Shown here: positions 10,785 through 22,295 of the stretch, one piece after another
Layout of the letters: each line of letters starts with the position of its first letter
Numbering within the stretch: the first letter of the stretch is position 1
Assembly (NCBI GenBank): GCA_947359465.1
Contig: OX375872.1
Location: forward strand, 13,675,018 to 13,739,017
Direction: 5' to 3'
Length of the DNA: 64,000 nt
Source of the DNA: Metellina segmentata
Lineage: Eukaryota > Arthropoda > Arachnida > Araneae > Tetragnathidae
Notes under the pieces: generated by a model
What the model saw: the letters and a program-made list of their open reading frames with translations, nothing else
The model's database searches: none
What the model was told of the DNA's origin: nothing
Made by a program: the position numbers and the translations under genes

Positions 10785-11597
10785 CTAGCAGTAGCAGTAC
10801 CGGCACGGCGTTGCCCGTGACAAAGTGTTTAAAAAGTCAACCTCACTGATTCCGACAAAACCAAATTAAACAGTAATAAACAAATGATTGCATAAATGAT
10901 AAAAATGAGAAATATCGCAATACTTTTAAAAAGTCTTAAAGCTAAAGAAAAAAGCCATAAACAATAAAATTGCAGAAATGATACAAATTCAAACGTAAGT
11001 CATGCTTTTAAAAAGTCTTATTGCTACACCTCATTGATTCCGACAAAAAAAACCAAATTAAACACAAATAAACAACAAAAAATTGAACAGTAATAAACAA
11101 AAAATTGCATAAATGATAAAAATTAAATATCGCTATACTTTTAGTCTTAAATCTAAAGAAAAAAGCATGGAACAAATATAGATTCCGGGATTCAAATCAA
11201 ACAGAACGTTAAAAAAAAAAGCTAGCGCGCGTCCAAAAACGAACACAAAATAAACGATTTAGGCACTCCCTCACTTCCAAAAAGAAAATCCGTTAAATAC
11301 TTTTGAAAAAAACTTAAAACAACCAATGAAATGAAAGGAAAAATAAAAGAACCCAATGAAATGAAAGGAAAATTTAGAAGCTGTTATCTCTCCCACTCTG
11401 TTGCCATTCTTAGGAATCCAAAAAATATGCTATTAAATTAATTAAAATATGTTCGATATTAAATTTTAAAATTCGGGCTTAGATGTCTATTCAGTTGCCT
11501 TTAGAACTACCTGTGTGCCAAATTCCATGACTGAAAGTGCTAGAGATTCGTCTGGACACCCTTCAGACACACAAACTCTTCCTTTTATAATAGTAGA
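10785..11597 (-). mobile_element. Non-autonomous Helitron
   Basis: On the minus strand the 5' end is TCTACTATTATAAAAGG, lacking one TC of the family consensus, and the 3' end is GGCAACGCCGTGCC...CTAG at 10785-10788, between A and T. It shares the CACACAGGTAGT-type block (11500-11525) with the other copies. Two imperfect internal duplications (CACTGATTCCGACAAAA-like, at 10844 and 11032) suggest a local tandem copy. There is no Rep/Hel coding. Confidence 0.7.
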
Positions 11598-11911
11598 TGA
11601 CGCAGAATGGCGGGATTTCTATAAACAAATGGGTCAATGGTATTTTTCGAAACATACAAAAATGACGATTGGCGAGATTCTTCAAATTAAACTTTAATTA
11701 CTATTTTACACTATTTACAGATAATGATAAAGATTTAAAATGCAAATCAAAACATCAATCAAATTAAGAACACTTAAGTTCTTTTCGAATTCAAATTAAG
11801 GTTCTAACTTCAACTGACAAAAGCTGCAGGTGTGGGAGAGGAGGGAAGGCGAATGACGTCAGCGATGCCAGCGCCCATCTAAGATTAAAATAATTTCCAC
11901 AGTAGAGATGA
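11598..11911. other. Unassigned sequence between two Helitrons
   Basis: About 310 bases with no recognisable feature. Confidence 0.4.
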
Positions 11912-12470
11912 CTGGCCACTGCGTGGCTAGCCCGGCGTTGCTTGTGCCAGTTGCTTTTGTGAAGTTATTGGTTTGCTTCGCAAAACCAAATGGGAATTCT
12001 TAGCCTATTGGATAACAGCCATCACGGATTCCCATTTGGTTTGCTTTGCAAACCAAGTTATGAATATTATGAACTATGGTTTGCTTCCCAAACCAACACC
12101 ACGGGCAACGCCGTAATGGTCTCGTCATTGTCAAATTCGGCAAAATTCGAATTGCGAAGAGATCCAATCGGCATGACGTCACGATCTCTTGCGAAACACA
12201 CAAATATTTAATTGAAAAATTACTTATTAAAATAAAATAAAGGTATCTTCAATCTATCTTTAACGATCCCGATTTTACAAAAAACAACTAAACAATGCCA
12301 GTCAAAATGTTCACTGTGGAATCGTTGGAGAGGAGGCTACGCATTCCCAAATGATTGAGAGCGAAAGGTGAAAAACTTGACGTGGTTTCAAAGCCTGACG
12401 TCAATAGTGACGATTGTGACGTGACGTCAGAGGGGAAATAATAGAATTCCGTCCTTTCTTCCAATTGCCG

Positions 12471-12620
12471 TTATTGGTAATGGTAATTTTAGTTAACGTC
12501 CTACTAGAGCTACACAACGGGCTATTGACGAAGGTCCGGGATCAGTCCCTTAAGGGAAAGATCCGAGGACAACACCTCGTAATTTTGAACCACGGTCAGA
12601 TGACGAAACAACACTTGAGC
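12471..12620 (-). mobile_element. 5'-truncated SINE inside the Helitron, with TSD
   Basis: Only the 3' half of the SINE body is present, ending with the TGGTAATGG tail. The 12-bp repeat TTCCAATTGCCG brackets it exactly (12459-12470 and 12621-12632), showing that this truncated form inserted as such. Confidence 0.9.
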
Positions 12621-12834
12621 TTCCAATTGCCGGAGCGGGACGAAACGAAGATCCAAAGGAGAAAAAACTATTAAATTCATTTTTAAATGTTCTAGATTGA
12701 ATTTTAAAATTCGCTTGAACTCTAAAATTTCAAAAAATTCGGACTACCTGTGTGCCAAATCCCATTACTGTAAGTGCCATAGATTCGGCAGGACTTTGCA
12801 TGAAAGAAACAAACAAACACTTCCTTTTATAATA

Positions 12835-14170
12835 CAGTAAGTTCCCATTACAACGAGCTTCACGGGACCGTAAAATTTTTTTTGTTTTAAGGAGATTTTG
12901 CGAATTCGAATAAAAAAGAACATTTTAAATACGTAAATTCGGCTTTTGTTTCGAAAGAAGACTACATATAATACTATGATTAGCTGCTGCAATTAGAAAG
13001 TTTATTGCAATTCATTGAAATCTGCCAGAGAAAAATAATTTTTTCAAATAAATCCATTATTATAGCATTTTCTAAAACCTGAAAAAAAAATTAACTTGCC
13101 TCTTTTGGGAAACATTAACCATAAATGAACAAAATGCGAAGAAACAAAACTTTATTTCAGAAAAACTACGATTTTCTTCTGACCAAGGTTTGCTATTGTA
13201 TTTGAGAGTAAATAATTTTGAAGTTGGTGAATATTTGTAAAGATAAAGTTCGGCACATTGCTTAGTGACGTAATAAATGTCCGCATTGTCTTCTAACTTG
13301 CTAAGGCTTCTGAATAAGAGACATTGCGCACATCATCTCCAACCACAGCCTCTTCATCTTCACTGCTTTCATTGGCCTCATCTTAGCTGTCTTTAATGGA
13401 TTGGATGATGTTTGCTTCGGTCAGTTCATAACATGTTGAAACGTTGTCCTCCCCCTCCCTCATCTACACTGAAATAATTTTTCAAATTCACGTCGTCAGG
13501 AACCGAAGTTTTATTTTTGAAGCGTTCCAAATTTTCTTTAACTCAGATTGTGATGAATGCCGTGCGTATTTGATTCATCTTTCAAGTCGGCTTCTTCTGA
13601 AACTGAATTGGCGTCTTTGGCTGTGGTTGCATATGTTTCCAACAGTTTGTTATTGTTGACTGACTGATGTCATCCCAATATCCACATACCCATTCGATAG
13701 CTTCCTTCACGTTGCATTTTCTTTGGATATTTTTCTCCAAATCGCTTAGAAATTGACGTAACAAAAAGATTCTGTACCGTGATTTTACAGCTCTGATGAT
13801 GCCTTGGTCAAGAAGCTGAAGTTTTGCCATGCAATTAGGCGGGAAATACGGTTACGACAGTGACAAATTTCTGCTTGTTTCTTAGAAAACCAGTCTTTAT
13901 TTTGGCAGCTGGTTTCAGCCCGACTAAAACGAAATTCAGTGAATCTAAAGAAATTGCATGCTTGTTATCAGTTGAGGGAATCATAAAAGGAAAACATATT
14001 TTTGCCTGTACAAATAGTTCGTTGTATCGGGATTTTCAAAAATCGATCATTTCGTTATATTGAGATTCATTTAACATTGTTGTAATTACTTTTCGGATAG
14101 GGACTTCCATGACTTTCGTAATAACGGGATTTTTCGTTGTATCGGTATTCGTTGTAACGGGATCTTACTG
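12835..14170 (-). mobile_element. Tigger/pogo element, copy 1, non-autonomous
   Basis: The ends are CAGTAAGTTCCCATTACAAC and, reverse-complemented, CAGTAAGATCCCGTTACAAC; TA flanks both (12833-12834 and 14171-14172). The CAGTA start and TA duplication match Tigger elements of the Tc1/mariner-pogo superfamily. The interior is homologous in opposite orientation to the copy at 26025-27341. Only the C-terminal part of the transposase is coded. Subterminal GTTGTAACGGG/GTTGTATCGG repeats near both ends probably bind transposase. Confidence 0.9.
13165..13812 (-). pseudogene. Tigger transposase C-terminal remnant, copy 1
   Basis: The frame starting near 13812 reads MAKLQLLDQGIIRAVKSRYR, the DDE-domain block before the third catalytic residue in Tigger/CENP-B-like transposases. 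It continues with NVKEAIEWVCGYWDDISQST and TITNCWKHM, also typical of that family. Frameshifts follow; similarity to the second copy continues downstream on the minus strand to about 13165. The N-terminal CENP-B HTH and the first catalytic D are missing from the element. Confidence 0.78.
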
Positions 14171-14470
14171 TATTAGAGATATATACTTTACCTTGACATC
14201 TGTATGCAATGCCTAGGCACAGTGGCGGATTTCAGGAGGGTTGATCGAGCGATCGCCTCTCCCAAACGCCTGACGAAAGTCAACTTTTTTCAAATAAATT
14301 ATAAAAATAAAAAAATCATTAGGGGAGACTTTAGACTTGCTCGCCCTCCCTCAGTGTATCCACTGCAACGTCTCTGGTCTTTAATTGCAGATTAGACTGG
14401 TTACAGCACAGTAAAATGTATTTAAAAGATAACTTAGAAAATTATTTATATCATTATTATAGCACAGTGT

Positions 14471-14700
14471 TTGATGAAACTAGATGTTTCCCATATTTTT
14501 CAACTGACATTTGTACTAAGATTCGTGACTGGTGAAGCAAGAATAGAAGTTCATGAAAATTTCTTGAATTTTTTAGGTATGTTTGCTGATTTACCAAAAT
14601 TAAATAGTATCACTCCCCAAAAAGAACCTCTACCGTGTCAACTGCTGCTGAATTAAAAGCGACTGGAGTTGCGATTGGTGTGAATTTAAGTTGATAATAA
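14471..14700 (+). pseudogene. hAT transposase internal fragment
   Basis: The frame contains FVLRFVTGEARIEVHENFL, close to the FVRYV...I.E.FL motif found in DUF4371-type hAT proteins, and then, after a frameshift, TAAELKATGVAIGV. It lies upstream of the dimerisation domain at 15090 in the same element and strand, which supports the reading. It is short and broken. Confidence 0.6.
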
Positions 14701-15089
14701 ATGCTCATAATGTCCGCCCTTTTCTTAGAGGTAAAGCTGAAGTCGTTTGTGCATATTTTTAGAAACACGTTTCTAGACACTAGGAGTGACTTCTTGTGAC
14801 CTTTGAGTAATGGTTATTTTCAGATCACCTATTGTTTGGTAATTATCTTCATTAACTTTGTTCTTAAATATTCCCCCCCCCCTCCCTCCAAAAAAAAAGG
14901 TCAGGGATTCTCAGATCAGTGGAACGAGGTGGCCAAAGGTTTCTTCAGATGAGTCGATCGCAATAATATCGCAATACCATCATCAATAATTAAGCCGCTT
15001 CTCATTGTCCGCATGCTACAGCTCCTGTAACATTTTTACACGATAAGTACGAAAATGCAAAGCTCTTAAAGCCCTATGTATCGATCCCT

Positions 15090-15458
15090 GTGCCTGTTTG
15101 TTGCGACAAACGCCTCACGATTAACTGGAGAACCAAATGGATACGAGAAAATACCAATAATGGCAAAGTACCCAGGTCTACTTTTGAAGCACTACAAAAC
15201 TGTGATCCAGCAGTTTATCATGAGATCTATGTATTAGTGAAAGTTCTCGTAACATTACCAATTACTGTAGCAACCGTCAAGCGTAGCTTTTCAGTACTTA
15301 AACGATTGATGACAAGGCTTTCAAATACAATTAGAGAAGATCGGCTAGTGGGTTTGTCTTTGTTACATGTACATTTTGATATTGCAATTTCACTAGTAAC
15401 AATTTTAGATCGATTTGATAAGGAAGAAGCAGCAAGAAGACTTGAGTTGATATTATAA
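15090..15458 (+). pseudogene. hAT C-terminal dimerisation domain
   Basis: An open frame of about 122 codons carries the hAT family dimerisation region. Around residue 55 it reads VTLPITVATVKRSFSVLKRL, then LSNTIREDRLVGLSLLHVH, matching the (LP.TSA..ERSFS.L...K..LR......RL..L..L) pattern of DUF4371/ZMYM-like hAT transposases. The ordinary alanine-glutamate of the motif is replaced by T-V-K, a mark of decay. It ends with a natural stop, as in the family. The catalytic part is missing upstream, so no active enzyme is made. Confidence 0.78.
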
Positions 15459-15861
15459 CCATACTTAGTGAAGTCTTAGGACAGTCTTAATGCAAATGTG
15501 TTTCTTTAGTTCATATTCAGTATTAACCTTTTCACGTGGAAATCTCTTATTTGTGAATACTTTTGTGTTTAATACAGAATATAATTTAGTTTCCTGTTTC
15601 GACTTCAATAATAAGTTTTCCTTTTAGTTTGTTTTTCCAATCTTCCTTGTCTTGAATTGGTCTCAAAAAAAGGATAGGCCTACACATAAGCTGTAAAGAA
15701 CTTCTGTAAACTTATGAATTTGTTCTAGTTATTTCAAAAATGTCAAATATCCGTACATAGGAAGACGGTAAGAAAATCCTAAGTGACAAACCTCGGAGCA
15801 TTTTTCGATCTACAGATCGCCCTTCCCAAACAAGGGGCCAAAATCCGCCACTGCCTAGGTA

Positions 15862-16664
15862 TTATATCGAATGATCAATGCTATTTAGGCAAATGAAAAA
15901 GACAGAAATACAAAATAAAGTGTGGAACTTTCTTATCGAGGAAAACAAAATAAAATAAAATATAAACCTACTTATGTTGCAACAAGGAAGGAAAGAATCT
16001 GATTTTAAATTGCACTTTATTGTCTTTCTTACAAAAAAAGTAAAACTTGTAAAGGCCTTCATTAAAAATACACAAATGAAAAAAGAATATAACCAAATAA
16101 AATAGTTTTTTTGTACTTAGCCTCCTAAGAACCTCCTAAGAACGCAGGAATCCATTTCACATTCACACTTAACCTCAAGGAAATAGGGACTGATCGCTGG
16201 GAGTTTCGAGTTCGGCTAAGACCACGAGAGGAGGGATGTTTTTCTTGGAAAAATGCGAGCCTCTTTCAGTCCCCCGAGGCTGTTTCTTAGTTGGGGGCGC
16301 AGCCCCTCAGTTTCCAACTTTCTACTACCGAAGAATATATGTGATTCGAAACTGGGAGGGAATCGGATTGGTTTAAGCGGGGTGCTGTTTTTTGTGGATA
16401 TTTTGTTGCAACACCAAAGGGCTGATATAACGAAAGATTAACCACCGCGCGATTAGGTCTACCAAATCACTGATAGTCAGTAGCAGTTTTCACTGCCACC
16501 AAATCACCAGTCGCAGCCACCGATCGCAATCACCGATAGAGGTTGAATTATATCACCTGATATCACTTGGAATCACTACCGAATCACAGTCGCAGTATCG
16601 GGGTGAAACGATATCAGTTAGTCCTCAATACTTTTGCCGAATCACAGATGCCGAATCATAGATA
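15862..16664. other. Unassigned sequence with AATCAC-rich patch
   Basis: No gene is visible. From 16470 to 16660 short motifs such as ACCAAATCAC, CAGTCGCAG and CCGAATCACAG recur irregularly; similar words resume after the mobile element at 17945-18000. This suggests the element at 16665 was inserted into a short-repeat patch. Confidence 0.4.
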
Positions 16665-17940
16665 CTAGTGTGGACAATCTTTATAAATTGGGCAAAAAAG
16701 TGTACTAATTATCATTTTTGACGCATCAACTATTTTTTGTACAATAAAGTACTCTTTTACCTTTATTTTGGTTGATATATTAAAGTATTTGGCAATATAG
16801 TTTTTTAATAATCTTGTTTAAAAAAAGTAGTTTTTGTCCACACTAGCCCCATCTTATGGGGCTAGTGTAGACAAGTTAGAATACTGATTATACAATGCAA
16901 TACAACCCATGAAAGTGTGTAAAACCATAATGAAATCAATTTTAACGTAAACAGTATAACTCCTAATGTTAATCTTAATAAAGCATATTTAATTTATGTT
17001 AAGCCCAATATATTTTAATTAGGACCTGCACTACATTATCGATGTACTTCAAAAACAAATCAACATAATAGGAAAGGTATTTATAAGTTTTATTTAGTGG
17101 GAAAATGATTTTAATGTAAAAATGGAATTATGCTTCTCTTGTGCAATGTAGTTAGATTAATTAACATTAAATGTCAACTGAGATGCAGTGCGAATTGTGC
17201 TACCGGCAACATCTGGTGATGGTAATTTAGCTACAATTTCATTTCTTGAGATTTGTGCTATGTCCTTCACATCTGGGAAAATGAATATTCACTGTGCTTA
17301 TTAGAAGAGCTGCTTTCTGTGAAAAAACGATACAATTCATTCCTTGTAACTTAATTTAAACTTAATTAATGCATTTCACAATAATCAATTTAATTTAATA
17401 CTAAAAAGACAAAAAATTAAAAAATAGAATTATTTGCAATAAATTTTTTACATAAACAATCTTATTTAATAAAGTAATAGCCTAAAATGTAATATTTAAC
17501 CCATGTTTTTACCACTGAAAGCTAAATGAGGCTGGTGTGGACATGTCCACAGTAGCCCCACCACCATGTGTCCACACTAGCCCCATTGAGACGTTTGTTT
17601 ATTTAGGCCTACTTCTGGTTAATTTAAACCATGTAGAGCAAAAGTGAATATCAAAATAGCTAATGAATATATTCATTTATAACATACTGTGGCCTTTTTA
17701 AAAAATATTGAATTAAAATAGTCTAATCTTGTAATTGAAAGACAAATTAAGAACTTACTTTTTCACCATGAAAACCTAGTTTCATAAATTGCTACTGAAC
17801 TATCAAGTGTGTGGTCATGCAACTACACATGAACATGGAAGCTCGTATCAGTGTTGCTATTCTGCAAAAACTTACAGAGAGAATTTGACTGACAAATAGC
17901 AGAATTAATCAAGTTGTTCACACTAGCCCCCTTCTCCCCT
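16665..17940 (-). mobile_element. GGGGCTAGTGTGGACA element, copy A
   Basis: The right end, reverse-complemented, reads AGGGGAGAAGGGGGCTAGTG; the left end begins at CTAGTGTGGACA and lacks the outer bases seen in copy B (27364-28468). The 16-mer GGGGCTAGTGTGGACA or its complement recurs inside, notably as the palindrome at 16834-16874 and again near 17530-17585. The whole interior aligns with copy B. The minus strand near 17165-17330 matches a region open in copy B that looks like a transposase C-terminus, here broken; a splice-acceptor-like TTTTTTCACAG precedes it. It is probably a non-autonomous DNA transposon related to the pogo group. Confidence 0.72.
16834..16874. repeat. Palindrome built from the element's terminal motif
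   Basis: TTGTCCACACTAGCCCCAT faces ATGGGGCTAGTGTAGACAA across three bases. The equivalent in copy B is at 27548-27589. It repeats the end sequence of the element in both directions, so it may be an extra transposase binding site or the scar of two elements fused. Confidence 0.8.
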
Positions 17941-18072
17941 ATCAGGTTAGAACTGCGATTCAAACTAGCAGTGATTGAGTAGCAGTTATGTGATTCGCTT
18001 AACATCCTTACTACGATAAAGGAAAGGCCCGAAGAAAATATAGCAGGGGTCTCTCGGTAAATTCGCTCGAGA

Positions 18073-18411
18073 TAGTAATGGTAATGGTAATTTTTAGTTA
18101 ACGTCGTACTAGAGCAACACACAACGGGCTATTGACGACGGTCCGGAATCAGTCCCTTAAGGGAAAGATTCGAGGACAACACCTCGTAATTTTGAACCAC
18201 GGTCAGATGACGAAGCAACACCTGAGCTGGCACCCCACTCTCCAAACTTCCACGCCAACCCAACGTGAGGACTTTCGGCCACGACAGATTTAAGGTGCAC
18301 CAGCCGCCTCTACACCATACGTTTACAAACATCCATGCCCGCACCCGGATTCGAACCAGGAACCTTCCGATCTAGAGGCTAACACCTTAACCACTATACC
18401 GGTTGGTCGGC
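18073..18411 (-). mobile_element. Full-length SINE (Asp/Glu-like head) with TSD
   Basis: It runs from head (ACCAACCGGTATAGTGGTTA on the minus strand) to tail (ATTACCATTACCATTAC on the minus strand), so all parts are present. The repeats AAATTCGCTCGAGA (18059-18072) and AAATTCGCACGAGA (18412-18425) bracket it. Both the A box (TAGTGGTTAAGG) and the B box (GGTTCGAATCC) are intact, so it could still be transcribed by RNA polymerase III. Confidence 0.92.
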
Positions 18412-18545
18412 AAATTCGCACGAGAATCGTTATTCACAGAGTGTAAAACCGAAATTCAGACTGAAAGCTCGCAAATTTTCTCGCACGTGTTCATACATGA
18501 CTGGTGGGAGGGTAATCTTATATGGACCCTAACCGGTGTCTTTTC

Positions 18546-18787
18546 CCCTCCAGGTGATTTCGACGAGGTATCTCGTCCATCAAGACCTGACCAATTTTAC
18601 TATTGCAGATATTATCTCGTCATCAAGAATGCCGATTGAATTCCGAATGATGAAGATATTACTGTTTTTCGGTGATTACATCAAGATCATGTGAGTTGTT
18701 TCTTATGACGAAATGTCTCGTCCATTAAGATCAGGTCAGTTTTGCTAATGACGAGATATCTCGTCGAGACAACCACTAGGGAGTTAA
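18546..18787. mobile_element. TTAA MITE with GACGAGATATCTCGTC palindromes, copy 1
   Basis: The left end is CCCTCCAGGTGATTTCGACG and the right end is GACAACCACTAGGGAG followed by TTAA (18784-18787). Several near-palindromic GACGAGATATCTCGTC sites are separated by a CATCAAGATC(T)GGTCAATTTTGCTAAT spacer. TTAA with CCCT-type inverted ends fits piggyBac-like MITEs. No coding sequence is present. Confidence 0.7.
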
Positions 18788-18790
18788 AGC

Positions 18791-19623
18791 GGGGGACGAG
18801 TAGATCCTTATCCCTATTTATTCGCCATGACAATCATAGCCTGGCTTAAGCTTGTAGAGCTTACGTGGCATTTCCACCCAGGCACCATGTTTTATTTCAA
18901 CGACCATCAAAGGATTCTACTTACGTGAACCAACATGCCTCGTCATGGTTCTGATGCCTGAATCCTTGGAGGCGGTTATTTGCTACATACGGCTTTATCA
19001 AGCGGGTAGTCCCCGAAACGTTATTTCTCTCTATATTAAAAAGAAGTTACTGCCGCAGCAGGATTGAAAACTCGCTTTTTTTGCTCGATTCTCAGACGGT
19101 TTCCTGAAAAAATACGGATCAGAAAATTGCGAAATTCACATGGTTTGTTCAAAATTGTACAAGGAACAAGATGGAGAAGATTTTTTTTTTCTGATGCGGC
19201 TCTATTAGGTTAGAGTGCATTAAGTGTCAAAGTCGAAAAAAGCGAAATTTTTAACGTGTATGAGCTAAACACGTACAAAATTTCAATCTTCAGCCGTGAG
19301 TTCTTATTTTAGAGTACCTCTAAACGTGAATTTTTTGCACCTCGCTGAGTTTTCTTAGAAATTTCAATTTGGTTACGTGGTAATATTTTTTTGAAATTCG
19401 GGATTTCTTTTGTTGAAACTGTCATATCTATAGATTATTACTACTAGTTTTTAAATTAGAAAACATCACAGGAAACCTTATAATGTACTGTTTCTTAGGG
19501 TACAATTATTTTTTAAATTGGTTAATAAATAAATTCGATGCAATTAAAAGTTGGTCATACAAATTTCGGAATTTTTAGATCGTAATTTCCAAGTTATCTA
19601 GTCATTAGCAAAATTGAACTGAA
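18791..19623. other. Unassigned sequence
   Basis: No gene or repeat family could be supported over about 830 bases. A GTTTGTTCAAAATTGTACA word near 19145 recurs inverted near 23835. Confidence 0.4.
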
Positions 19624-19890
19624 AACGGGCTATTGATTACGGTCCGGGATCAATAACGAAGGGAAAGACCCAAAGACAACGCCTCGTAGTTTGAACCGCG
19701 TTGAGGTGACGAGGTCCACACGTGAGCTGGCACCCCTCTTTCCAAACTTTCACATCACGCCAACGTGAGAATATTTGAGGCCACGACAGATATAACGTGC
19801 ACCTACTACTTCCACGTACACGACAGTCTTTGGTTGTATCGAGTTTCGAAACTCGCAAGCCTCTGGTTGCAAATCCAACCAGGACCGAGG
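19624..19890 (-). mobile_element. Diverged SINE, Lys-like side
   Basis: The shared body is readable (CGGTCCGGGATCAATAACG, GAGCTGGCACCCC, CCAACGTGAGAATATTTGAG). The head side has TCTTTGGTTGTATCGAG and CTCGCAAGCCTCTGGTTGC, as in the Lys-headed copies. The extreme head is degraded. Confidence 0.7.
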
Positions 19891-20512
19891 TTAAATAGAA
19901 AAAAGAATATGATGCCTTGAAAATACCAAAATATATTAACACACATGAGAATATATACAAAATATCAATATTTCTACCAAGATAACGCGTAAGTCAATTA
20001 GCTGAACGGAGTACACGCAGTTTGGATTAGACTTGAAATACCTACGATTAAGACACGTAAGTATTTTTATCTAATTTCAGGATCCAAACATTCTTGTGAA
20101 AATCCCTTTCATCCATCCCCTTCTACATCAGTCCCGAAAAAGGCCATATTTTTTACTTCTGCTCTTACAAGTAACGTCTTTAATCCCACCATTGAATCAT
20201 TGAACAAGACAATGAAAGGTTCACCCTCTGAAACGAACACATCAAGTCAAATGCCTAAGCAACGGTAAAAAAAAAAAAAGAATTTCTGTTCAATGCACAA
20301 AGTCAAAATCGTTCTCCCCTTCGGAAGATAATGGCCGGACCCAGCTAAGAGCACGATTTGGGTCCTACCACCTACCCGCCCACTTCTATCAAAAACTAGT
20401 CTGACCAGAGTGTACTGGTCTGTGGGCCCAGATTGTTCCGTTTTTCGGTCATTATGAATGCCGACGGGTGCAGCACAAAAAATAAACACAGGCAACAGAT
20501 ACAGAAAATGGA
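19891..20512. other. Unassigned sequence
   Basis: No supported feature. A run of A residues lies at 20268-20279. Confidence 0.4.
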
Positions 20513-20960
20513 ACTTAAGGGAGGGTGTACTTTTTGGCTGAAGCGTTATCTCAGTTGGAAGAGACGAAAGATGAAAAACATAAACTTTCATTCGCCTCCA
20601 CCCCCTATTGCGAGTACATATTTCTTTTCTTCTTACACAGCTGGTTTCGTTTTATTCGAACTATTCGGTTTCGTTTGACAGTTACTCTAATCAATCGATT
20701 GAAAATTATTTTTAATTTAAGTGAAACTTTGCGGCGGGTGAATCATTTTTCTGAAGCGCTACTTCAAAGCAAGAAGTTACTAATACACCACCCATTGGGA
20801 GATGTTTTCTTCTTATACAACCGACTTATTTTCATTCAACGATTCGGTTTTGTTTTACTGTTGCACCAATCTATCTATTGAAGATTGTTTTTGAGTTAAT
20901 TTTTAATTCAAATGATATTTAGTGTGGGTCAATCCTTTTTCTCCCGCTTTATCCCAAAGC
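20513..20960 (+). repeat. Diverged tandem duplication, unit about 220 bp
   Basis: A first block has GCTGAAGCGTTATCTCAGTT, TTTCTTCTTACACAGC, TTCGGTTTCGTTTGACAGTT and CAATCGATTGAAAATT. A second follows with CTGAAGCGCTACTTCAAAGC, TTCTTCTTATACAACC, TTCGGTTTTGTTTTACTGTT and CTATCTATTGAAGATT. A partial third unit starts near 20925. Open frames here are a by-product of the duplication. Confidence 0.7.
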
Positions 20961-21574
20961 TTCGAGAGACGAGAATGAGATCTGACCCTTGCGCCATAAA
21001 AAAATCAACCAATCGATTAACAATTCGAAGACTCCAAATTATATTTGATCTTTCGCTTTCTTAATGTCAAAACAAGAGAAAAGCCAGTAATAAAAAGATA
21101 GAGGAGTCATTTGTATTTTATTAATATGTGCATGCCTACAAAGAACTAACAAATGATGACATGTCAACAAAATTCGGGTTCTGCTTATGGCGAAAAATGC
21201 AGGCGCCACAAAGCTAGGGCTTTACATTTTGAGTAGAGGGAGATATTTGAGAAGTGTGTGAGAAGAACAGTTTCTTAAAGAAGAGCAGGAACAGCAAAAC
21301 CGAAAAGAACAGTACTGCCCGTCACTACGCCCTTGCTATTAAAAATGCGAACTGTCGCTTCGGCATAAAGGGAAGTAGCATTTGGACTAAAGAAGGCGCG
21401 ATGCGTAAATAAACCTGAAAAAACTCAGTTACCAACGTTAACTCATTGCGCAAATGTTGTAAAGTTAATACACGCTATAACATTGGAGATACGATCTATT
21501 CAAACTCGTTGTAAATGGGATATCCCAGAAGAGACTGTCTATTCAAATATATATCTAGCCAACTCCGAAGACAT
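20961..21574. other. Unassigned sequence
   Basis: No gene or clear repeat is visible. Confidence 0.4.
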
Positions 21575-21908
21575 GCAATCGTCATCTGAACGTGGTTCAA
21601 AATGACGTAGTGCTGTCCTTGGATCTTTTCTTTGGGGATTGATACCAATAGTGATACCCGTCAATAGCCCGGGATCAAGAACCGAAGGGAAAGGTTCGAG
21701 GACAACACTAAGTAATTTTGAACCACGGTTAGTTAACGAAATAGCACCTGAGCTAGTACCCCACACTCCAAACTTCCATACCTCGCCAACGTGAGGACAT
21801 TTGAGGTCACGACATTTTTAACATGCACAAGCCAGTCCTAGGCTGGACTTAGTTTCGAACCCACAACCCGCCGACTGCTAATCCGTTACTCTTCCAATTG
21901 AGCGGTTA
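21575..21908 (-). mobile_element. Two joined SINE pieces in opposite directions
   Basis: 21575-21662 is plus-strand body (CATCTGAACGTGGTTCAAAATG to CGTCAATAGCCC). From there a minus-strand copy runs to 21908 with a Lys-like head (CTGCTAATCCGTTACTCTTC, CAATTGAGCGG). The shared GTCAATAGCCC junction suggests one inserted into or recombined with the other. Confidence 0.7.
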
Positions 21909-22035
21909 CTCTTTTCCAAGAGGAGATATAATACAACTAATTCTTCATTTCCTTTTTTACCATTCGTTTTCACATACCGAGTGCGGTTATGAAATGGTAT
22001 ATACGTCAAACAATTCCCGGGTGTTACGGAACCCG

Positions 22036-22222
22036 CAGGTAGGTAGATATTTGAATTAACGTCACACTGGAACAAAACAACAGACGATTGACGACGATCC
22101 GGGATACATTCTAAAGGGAAAGATCCAACATTACACGTAATTTTGAACCACGGTCAGATGAAGAGGCAACTCCTGAACTGGCACCCCACTCTCCGAACTT
22201 CCACATCTCGCCAACGTGAACG
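22036..22222 (-). mobile_element. SINE fragment with Lys-type tail
   Basis: The 3' body and the start of the GGTAGGTAG tail are present; the head is missing. The end TTGAATTAACGTCACACTGG matches the Lys-headed copies (CACTGGAGC) rather than the Asp/Glu-headed ones (TACTAGAGC). Confidence 0.72.
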
Positions 22223-22295
22223 AAATCCGCACAAATCTATCCTTGCTGCATAAAAACATTTTCACGAACGGAAAATTTCTATTATCCTTGCGTGA

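Larger units (their letters stand above)
11912..14179 (-). mobile_element. Helitron split by a SINE and a Tigger element
   Basis: The 3' end on the minus strand is GCCACGCAGTGGCC next to the CTAG position, here mutated to CCAG. The 5' end is TCTCTAATA...TTATAAAAGGAAGTG, cut in the middle by the Tigger insertion at 12835-14170. The SINE fragment at 12471-12620 is also inside. Removing both restores a Helitron of about 0.8 kb like its relatives. The order of events is therefore Helitron first, then SINE and Tigger. Confidence 0.78.
14220..15853 (+). mobile_element. hAT element with 8-bp TSD
   Basis: The ends are CAGTGGCGGATTTCAGG and, reverse-complemented, CAGTGGCGGATTTTGGCC. They are bordered by CCTAGGCA (14212-14219) and CCTAGGTA (15854-15861), an 8-bp duplication with one change. 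It codes plus-strand remnants of a DUF4371/hAT transposase but lacks most of it. It sits only about 40 bases beyond the Helitron/Tigger complex. Confidence 0.88.
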
